34,856 nt of DNA, from positions 1 through 34,856 of the forward strand of contig JAFZDJ010000021.1 in assembly GCA_017561265.1 (NCBI GenBank), read 5' to 3'. Position 1 is the first letter of the stretch. Each line of letters starts with the position of its first letter. Shown here one piece after another: positions 7,512 to 14,624 of this stretch. The notes beneath the pieces are model-generated. The model saw only the letters and a list, made by a program, of their open reading frames with translations, was not told the DNA's origin and did not search any database. Position numbers and translations under genes: made by a program. The DNA comes from Bacteroidales bacterium. Lineage in GTDB: Bacteria > Bacteroidota > Bacteroidia > Bacteroidales > UBA932.

Positions 7512-8750
7512 TTAGAAAGAAATCTTCACTGCCCTATCAAGTTCCGGATCGGCAGGAGCCTTCACCACTTCGGAATTCACCACTATGCGGTTCATAGGGA
7601 TGCCGTACTTTGTGGCAAGAATATCAGCGACATACTTTCCTCTTGCCTCGCTGAGCGATTTATTGCGCTTTGCTGTTCCGGTATTGCTGTCTGCAGATCC
7701 CATCACTGTGATGACAACCTTTGACTGCTTGTCGGCCTTTGCAAGAATCTTAGTTGCGATATAATCAAGATGACTGAGCTCATCCACAGAGAGTGTAGAT
7801 TTTCCGATACCGAAATACACCTCTACAGGAGAAAGATCCTTCATACCTGCAGGCTGGACAGCCGTTCCTTTGTTCTTCTTGAGATCGTTGATTTGTCCGT
7901 TGAGCTTATCATTAGTATTCTGCAGATCAATGATATCGGCCTCAAGTGATGCATTCGCAAGTTCAAGAGCTACTGTCGCAGCCTGCAAGGCGGCCATCTG
8001 ATCGGCTGAAGCCATTTCCACAGCACCGATGACAGTCGAAGTCCTCACAAAGTCCGGCCATCCAAGATCAACGGCAAGTCCCATGGTTACTGATGGCTGT
8101 ATCGCCACTCCATCCGCTCCGTGTACCCTTCCGTCTACAACAATTCCTTTCATATCTATAATAAGATCCAATCTGTCAGAAAGGCGAAGGTTATGGAGAA
8201 GTCCGGCACCGACAGCAAGTTCATTGTTCGCATAATCCACATCATCGACCCCATAAGAACGATAGTATCCTGCATGGAGATAAGGAACGAGATTCCAGAA
8301 GCGTGTCTCCTTATAACCGCCCAAGGCATTAGACATATTCCAGAGGAAATCACCATGAAAATACATATAGCCGAATTTCTGAAGATACTTATCCTTATCC
8401 TCGTCCAATGTATTTCCAAGAACAGAAGCATCATCAGCCCAAAGTCTTGCGGTGAATCCGGAATAACCTACCCTCATTCCGACTGAAGGGGTGAACCATT
8501 TTCCTACGCTGGCGTCAATGCTTGGACCGATATTGACCTTGTAGCCGTCGTTCATAAAAACATTAATACCGCCACCGGCACCGATGAACCAATTGTCACC
8601 GAACCGGTTCGTTTCATAAGGACCTCGAACGATCTTGCCATTCTCATCCCTGTTTCCGTTCTCCTGTGCATTCAGCGCAGGAGAGGCTGTCATCGCGACA
8701 GCAGCAAGAGCCGCAGCTCCCAAAATAAAATTCAGACGTTTCATAACCAC
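7512..8750 (-). CDS. OmpA-family outer membrane protein
   Basis: The 412-residue product starts with a Sec signal peptide (MKRLNFILGAAALAAVAM, cleavage probably after ASPALNA). Residues about 50-240 are rich in alternating aromatic and polar residues and Gly, as in an 8-stranded outer membrane barrel (WFIGAGGGINVFM, VGMRVGYSGF). A coiled coil follows at about 250-295 (LELANASLEADIIDLQNTND). The C-terminal OmpA/MotB peptidoglycan-binding domain runs from about 305 to the end (VEVYFGIGKSTLSVDELSHL, VITVMGSADSNTG, AKRNKSLSEARGKYVADIL). It likely links outer membrane and cell wall. Two in-frame ATGs (8750 and 8744) are possible; the second gives the cleaner signal peptide. Confidence 0.92.
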   Translation of the reverse strand: MVMKRLNFILGAAALAAVAMTASPALNAQENGNRDENGKIVRGPYETNRFGDNWFIGAGGGINVFMNDGYKVNIGPSIDASVGKWFTPSVGMRVGYSGFTARLWADDASVLGNTLDEDKDKYLQKFGYMYFHGDFLWNMSNALGGYKETRFWNLVPYLHAGYYRSYGVDDVDYANNELAVGAGLLHNLRLSDRLDLIIDMKGIVVDGRVHGADGVAIQPSVTMGLAVDLGWPDFVRTSTVIGAVEMASADQMAALQAATVALELANASLEADIIDLQNTNDKLNGQINDLKKNKGTAVQPAGMKDLSPVEVYFGIGKSTLSVDELSHLDYIATKILAKADKQSKVVITVMGSADSNTGTAKRNKSLSEARGKYVADILATKYGIPMNRIVVNSEVVKAPADPELDRAVKISF

Positions 8751-8844
8751 TATAATTAAATGTGTCTGAAACGTCCGAATACAAATTTGGTGTAAAACTA
8801 TGTTTTTTCAACAAAAATTTTCCAAACATTTGTTTTCCTCTTGC

Positions 8845-9291
8845 CTAGCCGATGATCTGGGCAGCGTGATTCTTAGTATCTACATTCTCGATGATATCCG
8901 TGAGAATACCTTTTTCATCAAAGATGAATGTTCTTCTCAAGGTACCCATCACAGTCTTTCCGTACATCTTCTTTTCACCCCACGCACCGAAAGCCTGAAG
9001 CATTTCAGTGGAAGTATCAGAAAGAAGTGTAAAAGGAAGGTCATACTTATCCTTGAACCTGCGATGAGAAGCCGCACTGTCCTTGCTGACACCTATGACA
9101 TTATACCCCTTGGCAATCAGCGCCTCATGGTTATCCCTGAGATTGCAGGCTTCTGCCGTACATCCGCTTGTATTATCTTTCGGATAGAAATAAACAATCG
9201 TTTTCTTTCCGATAAGGTCCTTTGAACATACTTTGTTGCCGTCTTGGTCCACGACCTCGAAATCCGGCATTTTATCTCCGATCTTCAACAT
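8845..9291 (-). CDS. bcp: Thioredoxin-dependent thiol peroxidase (Bcp/PrxQ-type peroxiredoxin)
   Basis: From ATG 9291 the product is 148 residues, starting MLKIGDKMPDFEVVDQDG, the normal start for this family. The peroxidatic cysteine is in DNTSGCTAEACNLRD (Cys44) with the resolving cysteine five residues later (Cys49), the atypical 2-Cys arrangement of PrxQ. The arginine that activates the site is probably in GTLRRTFIFD. It reduces hydrogen peroxide and alkyl hydroperoxides using thioredoxin in the cytoplasm. Frames open further upstream give starts at 9312 and 9342, but these add 7 to 17 poorly conserved residues. It is divergent from the tandem esterase gene and probably monocistronic. Confidence 0.93.
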   Translation of the reverse strand: MLKIGDKMPDFEVVDQDGNKVCSKDLIGKKTIVYFYPKDNTSGCTAEACNLRDNHEALIAKGYNVIGVSKDSAASHRRFKDKYDLPFTLLSDTSTEMLQAFGAWGEKKMYGKTVMGTLRRTFIFDEKGILTDIIENVDTKNHAAQIIG

Positions 9292-9427
9292 GTGATTAAA
9301 ATTTAAGTCCATAAAATTAACAACTTGCAGGAAGATATGCAAATTGCGTTCTAAGCCTGCCCTGATTTCAATTTCAGTTCATTTTCATTCACACGGTAAC
9401 CATTGAAAGGCATATTCGGCTCCAAAC

Positions 9428-9459
9428 CTTGCCAGATGCATAAATTATATCTATTTTTA
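9428..9459 (+). promoter_or_regulatory. Possible promoter for the tandem esterase
   Basis: CTTG (9428-9431) and TATTTTTA (9452-9459) are separated by 20 bp, approximating the TTTG / TAnnTTTG pair. The -7 box ends 34 bp before the ATG. Neither box is an exact match. Confidence 0.35.
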
Positions 9460-9493
9460 TGCCCTTAAATATACCGATAACAACATTAACACT

Positions 9494-11815
9494 ATGCTGA
9501 AAAAAATTTTCTGGGGGCTTGCAGCATTAGCTTTCTCGGTAACTGCTTTTGCTCAGAGACCTGCACAGGTATCTTCCCCTATCGTCAATCCTGACAACAC
9601 CGTAACATTCAATCTAAGCGCTCCTAACGCCAAAAACGTAAAGATCAGCGCACAGTTCGCTCCTAAAGCCGACATGACCAGGAACGAGAACGGAGTATGG
9701 ACAATCACACTCGGCCCTGTAGAGCCTGACATCTATCCATACTGCTTCGAGGTCGACGGCGTGGCGGTAATGGACCCGCAGAACCCTGACTGGTTCCCTA
9801 ACGAGGGCTTCAAGAACTCAATGGTGGACGTAAGAGCCGGAAAGGATCATGACGTAAAGTCGGTTCCTCACGGAAAAGTTGACTATGTGAACTACTGGTC
9901 AGAGACCATGGGTCTCCACGGAAACGCTATCATCTACACCCCTCCTACATACGACAAGAACCTCGACAAGAAGTATCCTGTATTCTACCTCATCAGCGGT
10001 ACTACAGATACAGAGGAGGTTTACTTCAAGGTCGGAAAGATGAACCTCATCCTTGACAACCTCATCGCAGAGGGCAAGGCAAAGGAGATGATCATCGTCC
10101 TTCCTTACGGTAATCCGTCGAAGTATTTCCCTGCAGGAACGAACACATTCAGAATGGGTGACATGTTCAGCAAGGATCTCCTCAACGACCTCATGCCTTA
10201 TGTGGAGTCAAACTACAGGACTCTCAACGACAGGGAGAACAGAGCTATCGGAGGATTCTCACGTGGTGGAAACCAGGGACTTGCGTTCGGACTTAACAAC
10301 ATCGACAAGTTCTCTTATCTCTGCTCATACAGCTCGTTCACAAACATGAACATTCCTGGAGTATATGATGATGCGAAGAAGACCAACAGCATGATCAACC
10401 TCTTCTGGCTCGGAGTCGGTACAGATGACTTCCTTTACGGAAATGCAAAGGAATATGCTGAGTTCCTCGATGCAAAGGGAATCAGAAACGTTCAGGAATA
10501 CACCACAGGCATGTTCGGCCACACATGGATGAACGCAAGATATTTCCTCAGCCAGACCTTCCCTCTCCTTTTCAACAAGGAAGCATCGGCAGAGGCAATG
10601 AGCAAGACAACTGCTGTCAAGAATCCTAAGAAGGCAAAGAAGAGCAAGAAGGATCAGGAAAAAGCAGCTCCTGGACAGAGACCTGGCGCACCTGGCAGAC
10701 CAGCGGCTCCTGCAGCCGGAGAAGGTCAGAGACTTACTCCTGAGGTCATGGCTGCTCTCTTCCCTATGGGCGTGGTTTCTCCTGATTATCATGAAGACGG
10801 AAGCGTCACATTCCGCGTTCAGGCCGCAAATGCAGAGAAGGTAGAGCTCGAGTGCCAGATGTTCGACGGCACAAGACCTATGGAGAAGGGTGAAAGAGGC
10901 GTATGGTCACTCACAGTGAAGCCGGAACAGCCGGACATCTATCCTTACGCATTCGTGATCGACGGTACAAAGATCGCAGACCCTAACAACATGTTCATCT
11001 TCCCTAACGAGGGATTCAAGTACAGTCTCGCTGACGTAAGAGGAGCAGCGCCTGACTATCAGGATCTCCAGAACGTCCCTCATGGAAAGGTAAGCTACAC
11101 ATGGTACAAGTCAAATGCTGTTGGATTCGACCGTCCTGTCTGCATCTATACACCTCCTGGATACGATCCTGCAAGCGACAGGAAGTATCCTGTACTCTAC
11201 CTCATCCACGGTATGACAGACACATATGAGACTTGGTTCAAGGTAGGTAAGGTGAACAACATCCTCGACAACCTCATCGCTGCCGGCAAGGCTGAGCCGA
11301 TGATCGTCGTGATGCCATACGCAAACCCATATCCTGAGATGATGCTCCGCGGCCTCACTGACAGATATGACTCTATGGACACCAAGCTCACTACAGAGGA
11401 GTTCACAAAGTCTGTGGTTCCTTTCATCGAGGCTAACTACAACGTGCTTACAGACGCTGACAACAGAGCGATCGCTGGATTCTCTCTCGGCGGAAGACAG
11501 ACGCTTGCATGCGGTCTCGGAAACCCTGACATGTTCCACGCTGTATGTGCATTCGCTCCGGCAATCTTCGGACCGGAGATCTCTGCAAACTTCGAGAACG
11601 GCACATATGCAAAGGCCGACAAGCTCAACGAGAGCCTCGATCTTCTCTGGCTCAGCTGCGGTACATCAGACTTCCTCTACCAGTCTTCTCTCCAGCTTGA
11701 GAAGAACTTCAAGGACAGAGGAATCAACCACAAGACAATGTATCCTGGCGGAGGACATACCTGGATGAACTGCCGTGACTACATCACCGAAGTCTTCCAG
11801 CTTCTCTTCAAGTAA
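9494..11815 (+). CDS. Secreted esterase with two tandem CE1-type modules
   Basis: The 773-residue product has a signal peptide (cleavage probably after AFA, residue 20). It is an internal duplication: each half has an immunoglobulin-like E-set/CBM48-like domain (about 25-115 and 425-515; compare VEPDIYPYCFEVDG with EQPDIYPYAFVIDG), then an alpha/beta hydrolase of the esterase D/CE1 family. Nucleophiles are GGFSRGG (Ser256) and AGFSLGG (Ser664); likely histidines are in GHTWMN (His343 and His755); likely acids are Asp312 and Asp726. Between the halves is a Lys- then Pro/Ala/Gly-rich linker (about 376-412). The likely role is removal of feruloyl or acetyl groups from plant polysaccharide in the periplasm or at the surface. 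Module 1 has ISGTTD where module 2 has IHGMTD at the oxyanion loop, so the two may differ in substrate. Confidence 0.88.
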   Translation: MLKKIFWGLAALAFSVTAFAQRPAQVSSPIVNPDNTVTFNLSAPNAKNVKISAQFAPKADMTRNENGVWTITLGPVEPDIYPYCFEVDGVAVMDPQNPDWFPNEGFKNSMVDVRAGKDHDVKSVPHGKVDYVNYWSETMGLHGNAIIYTPPTYDKNLDKKYPVFYLISGTTDTEEVYFKVGKMNLILDNLIAEGKAKEMIIVLPYGNPSKYFPAGTNTFRMGDMFSKDLLNDLMPYVESNYRTLNDRENRAIGGFSRGGNQGLAFGLNNIDKFSYLCSYSSFTNMNIPGVYDDAKKTNSMINLFWLGVGTDDFLYGNAKEYAEFLDAKGIRNVQEYTTGMFGHTWMNARYFLSQTFPLLFNKEASAEAMSKTTAVKNPKKAKKSKKDQEKAAPGQRPGAPGRPAAPAAGEGQRLTPEVMAALFPMGVVSPDYHEDGSVTFRVQAANAEKVELECQMFDGTRPMEKGERGVWSLTVKPEQPDIYPYAFVIDGTKIADPNNMFIFPNEGFKYSLADVRGAAPDYQDLQNVPHGKVSYTWYKSNAVGFDRPVCIYTPPGYDPASDRKYPVLYLIHGMTDTYETWFKVGKVNNILDNLIAAGKAEPMIVVMPYANPYPEMMLRGLTDRYDSMDTKLTTEEFTKSVVPFIEANYNVLTDADNRAIAGFSLGGRQTLACGLGNPDMFHAVCAFAPAIFGPEISANFENGTYAKADKLNESLDLLWLSCGTSDFLYQSSLQLEKNFKDRGINHKTMYPGGGHTWMNCRDYITEVFQLLFK

Positions 11816-11833
11816 GAACATACAGCAATCAAG

Positions 11834-11866
11834 AAAGTCCATGGCCTCGCAGCCATGGACTTTTTT
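11834..11866 (+). terminator. Rho-independent terminator of the tandem esterase
   Basis: AAAGTCCATGGC (11834-11845) pairs exactly with GCCATGGACTTT (11852-11863) around CTCGCA and runs into six T residues. It lies 19 bp past the stop codon. Confidence 0.9.
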
Positions 11867-11872
11867 GATTGT

Positions 11873-11904
11873 ATTGAATGTTACGAAAATAAGAATTATC
11901 TTTA
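11873..11904 (+). promoter_or_regulatory. Possible promoter for the LMW-PTP operon
   Basis: ATTG (11873-11876) and TATCTTTA (11897-11904) are 20 bp apart and the second ends 18 bp before the ATG. Both differ by one base from the Bacteroidetes consensus. Confidence 0.35.
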
Positions 11905-11922
11905 CATTTTAAACATTACCAT

Positions 11923-12414
11923 ATGATAAGAATAATGTTCCTATGTCACGGCAACATATGCAGAAGTCCGATGGCGGAATATGTAATGAAGGATCTTGTC
12001 AGTAAAGCTGGCCTTGAAAGTCGCTTCGAAATCACATCAGGAGCCGTTTCGGACGAGGAATGGTTCAATCCGATATACCCTCCTGCTCAACGGAAACTAC
12101 GAGAAAAGGGAGTAAGCTTCGGCAAGCATAGCGCCCATAAGATTTCATCTGCAGAATTCAACGAACAGGATCTTGTCATTGTAATGGACAGATCCAATCT
12201 CAGATGGCTCACACGCATAGTCGGCGATTATTCTTCCGTCGAGGCTGGAAAAGCACTCGAAGGTTCTGATATATCCGGCAAAGTGCATATGATGATGGAA
12301 TTCGCCGGTCTTTCGCGCGACGTGGCAGATCCATGGTATACAGGTGACTTCGAGCAGACATATCAGGACGTGCTTGCCGGATGCAAAGGACTTCTTGAAA
12401 AGATAAAACTATGA
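11923..12414 (+). CDS. Low-molecular-weight protein tyrosine phosphatase
   Basis: The 163-residue cytoplasmic product has the signature P-loop CHGNICRS at its N-terminus (Cys8 nucleophile, Arg14) and the general-acid DPW motif near the C-terminus (Asp136), both in the expected places for the LMW-PTP family. The enzyme dephosphorylates phosphotyrosine; related bacterial proteins act on capsule-related tyrosine kinases or on arginine phosphate. No tyrosine kinase or polysaccharide export gene is in view. It is the first gene of a rightward operon, and its TGA overlaps the ATG of the next gene (ATGA at 12411-12414), which suggests translational coupling with the DNPH1-like enzyme. Confidence 0.93.
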   Translation: MIRIMFLCHGNICRSPMAEYVMKDLVSKAGLESRFEITSGAVSDEEWFNPIYPPAQRKLREKGVSFGKHSAHKISSAEFNEQDLVIVMDRSNLRWLTRIVGDYSSVEAGKALEGSDISGKVHMMMEFAGLSRDVADPWYTGDFEQTYQDVLAGCKGLLEKIKL

Positions 12415-12815
12415 AGAAGATATATTTCGCAGGATCGATCCGTGGAGGACGCATTGATGCCGAGCTTTACAGCAGGCTGATAAAACATATGCAGCAGACA
12501 TCCATAGTGCTGACAGAACACATAGGCAACCCGAATCTCAATCTGATGGAACAGGGAAAGAGAGATGTTGAAATATATGAAGAAGACACCGCATGGATTC
12601 GTGAAAGTGATGTGGTAATAGCAGAATGTACCTGTCCGTCATTGGGAGTCGGATACGAACTTGCATATGCAGAGAAGACCGGCATCCCCTGCCACATCTT
12701 CTACGACAGGACAAAGACACAGCTTTCAGCAATGCTCAGAGGAAACTCCTACTTCGTGATACATCCGTACGAAAAGGAAAACGAGATATATACCATATTA
12801 AATGAAATATTATGA
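12411..12815 (+). CDS. DNPH1/Rcl-like 2'-deoxynucleoside 5'-phosphate N-hydrolase
   Basis: The 134-residue product resembles the mammalian Rcl/DNPH1 protein more than general nucleoside deoxyribosyltransferases: IYFAGSIRGGR (Tyr5 to Arg14), VLTEH, ESDVVIAECTCPSLGVGYEL and LSAMLRG are all shared. Residues matching the known catalytic set are present: Tyr5, Asp67, Ser77 and Glu83. This family cleaves the N-glycosidic bond of deoxynucleoside monophosphates, including modified ones such as 5-hydroxymethyl-dUMP, so a nucleotide-pool cleaning role is likely. Both its start and its stop overlap neighbouring genes by 4 bp. Residue matching is from memory of the family; the exact substrate is an inference. 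Confidence 0.82.
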   Translation: MKKIYFAGSIRGGRIDAELYSRLIKHMQQTSIVLTEHIGNPNLNLMEQGKRDVEIYEEDTAWIRESDVVIAECTCPSLGVGYELAYAEKTGIPCHIFYDRTKTQLSAMLRGNSYFVIHPYEKENEIYTILNEIL

Positions 12816-13417
12816 AAAACCGAATCTTGATCATCGCCCTTGCGGCATTGACATTTACAGCCATGACCTCATGTTCAGACAGTACAGAAAACAGCAAGCT
12901 TGACGCTGTTCTCGAAAACATTCACAACAGAAAGAGCGTACGCCAGTTCACCTCAGAACCTGTTTCTGACGAACACATAGAGATAATGCTCAAAGCTGCC
13001 ATGGCAGCCCCTACTGCGGTCAATTATCAGCCATGGAGATTCGTGGTCGTTACTGAGCGCGCAGAGCTTGATGCTATGGCAGATGTGCTTCCATATGCCA
13101 AGATGCTCAAGCAGGCTCCCCTTGCCATAGTAGTATGTGGAGAGACGACATGGATGGGCGGCAATGAGAATCCATATTGGGATCAGGACTGTTCAGCAGC
13201 GACACAGAACATCCTTCTTGCAGCTGAAGCCCTTGGCCTTGGTGCTGTATGGACAGGAGTATATCCGAACGCCGAGCTTGTAAATCCGCTGAGCGAATTC
13301 CTCGGACTTCCGGGAAATGTAAAGCCGTTATGCGCCATTCCTATCGGCCATCACGACGGTACAACCCAGCCGAAAGACAAGTGGAAACCTGAAAACATAC
13401 ATTACGGAAAGTGGTAA
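12812..13417 (+). CDS. Nitroreductase-family lipoprotein
   Basis: The 201-residue product has an N-terminal hydrophobic segment ending in TAMTSCSD, a plausible lipobox with Cys21. The rest is an FMN-dependent nitroreductase fold: NRKSVRQF (FMN phosphate contact), AAPTAVNYQPWRFVVV (FMN-binding helix and strand), then QNILLAAEALGLGAVWTGV and LCAIPIGH near the C-terminus. Family members reduce nitroaromatics, quinones or flavins with NAD(P)H. An exported, lipid-anchored form is odd because NAD(P)H is cytoplasmic; either the signal is used and another donor serves it, or the segment is not cleaved. Its ATG overlaps the preceding stop. Confidence 0.85.
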   Translation: MKNRILIIALAALTFTAMTSCSDSTENSKLDAVLENIHNRKSVRQFTSEPVSDEHIEIMLKAAMAAPTAVNYQPWRFVVVTERAELDAMADVLPYAKMLKQAPLAIVVCGETTWMGGNENPYWDQDCSAATQNILLAAEALGLGAVWTGVYPNAELVNPLSEFLGLPGNVKPLCAIPIGHHDGTTQPKDKWKPENIHYGKW

Positions 13418-13429
13418 AAACAAGCGATC

Positions 13430-14611
13430 ATGACCTACACACCATCAACCAAGCCTAATACAAGGATAGATGTAGCTGACATCCTCAGAGGCATAGCCAT
13501 AGCCGGCATCATCCTAATACACTTCATCGAGCACATGAACTTCTACGTCTTCCCTGAGCCGAAGAACGAGTTCTGGGCTACGATCAACACTGCAGTATGG
13601 GACACCACATTCTTCCTGCTTGCGGGCAAGATGTATGCGATATTCGCTATGCTGTTCGGCCTGAGCTTCTATATACAGCATGACAACCAGGCACAGAAGG
13701 GCATAGATTTCCGTCCGAGATTCGTATGGAGAATGATACTTCTGATGCTCTTCGGTCTTTTCGACCTTCTGTTCTACAACGGAGACATCCTCTTCCTGTA
13801 CGCAGTCTGCGGACTCCTCATCATTCCGCTGATCAGAGCCAGCAACAAAGTGATATGGCTCTTTATCATCCTGATGCTTCTGCAGCCTGTAGAGCTGGTC
13901 TATCTGATCATGGGACTCATAGATCCAGCCACTCCGGTAATGGATCTGGGAAGTTCAAGCTACTATGGAGCACTGATATGGTCACAGTCAGAAGGAAATA
14001 TTCTTGACGTAGCAGTGGCAGGCCTCAAATACGGACTTCCGGCCAACTTCCTATGGGCGGTCGAAAACGGAAGAATGACCCAGACAGTCCTGTTCTTCCT
14101 TATCGGAATCATCCTGGGCAGGACAAGGCTGTTCTATGACGAAGGAAACAATGTGCAGACATGGAAGAAGATATTCATCGGCTCAATCGCAGCCTTCGCT
14201 ATCCTTCTCCCTCTTTACCTGTATCTGCCTAAGGCAACAGACATCAGATGCGTATCCAACAGCCTGAACGTCGCCCTCAACATGTGGAAGAATATATCCA
14301 TGATGTTCTTCATTGTTTCAGGCACTACCCTCCTCTACTATAGAACATCGGCAAAGACCTGGCTCCTGAAAATCGCTCCATACGGAAAGATGAGCCTGAC
14401 CAACTACCTCGGCCAGTCGATCATCGGAGCCATTATCTTCTACAACTGGGGATTCGGTCTGTTCAGAGTATGCGGACATACCGCAAGCTTCGCTCTTGGA
14501 ATATGCTGCATCATCGTACAGTTCATCTTCTGCACATGGTGGATGAAGCACCACAAGAGAGGACCTTTCGAACAGCTCTGGTGCACAGCCACATGGTTTG
14601 GAAAGAAATAA
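13430..14611 (+). CDS. DUF418 domain-containing polytopic membrane protein
   Basis: The 393-residue product has about ten hydrophobic segments, starting with DILRGIAIAGIILIHF and including MILLMLFGLFDLLFY and VIWLFIILMLLQPVELVYL. The C-terminal part (YLGQSIIGAIIFYNWGFGLF, then HHKRGPFEQLWCTATW) is the DUF418 signature. These proteins are related in fold to the acyltransferase-3/YeiB group and sit in the inner membrane; their biochemical role is not established. It begins 12 bp after the nitroreductase stop and ends 13 bp before the CotH gene, so it belongs to the operon. Confidence 0.85.
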   Translation: MTYTPSTKPNTRIDVADILRGIAIAGIILIHFIEHMNFYVFPEPKNEFWATINTAVWDTTFFLLAGKMYAIFAMLFGLSFYIQHDNQAQKGIDFRPRFVWRMILLMLFGLFDLLFYNGDILFLYAVCGLLIIPLIRASNKVIWLFIILMLLQPVELVYLIMGLIDPATPVMDLGSSSYYGALIWSQSEGNILDVAVAGLKYGLPANFLWAVENGRMTQTVLFFLIGIILGRTRLFYDEGNNVQTWKKIFIGSIAAFAILLPLYLYLPKATDIRCVSNSLNVALNMWKNISMMFFIVSGTTLLYYRTSAKTWLLKIAPYGKMSLTNYLGQSIIGAIIFYNWGFGLFRVCGHTASFALGICCIIVQFIFCTWWMKHHKRGPFEQLWCTATWFGKK

Positions 14612-14624
14612 AGTCTATCGGCTA

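Noticed and set aside
11111..11539. Leftward open frames inside the tandem esterase
   Set aside because: They arise from codon bias on the opposite strand of a clear gene.
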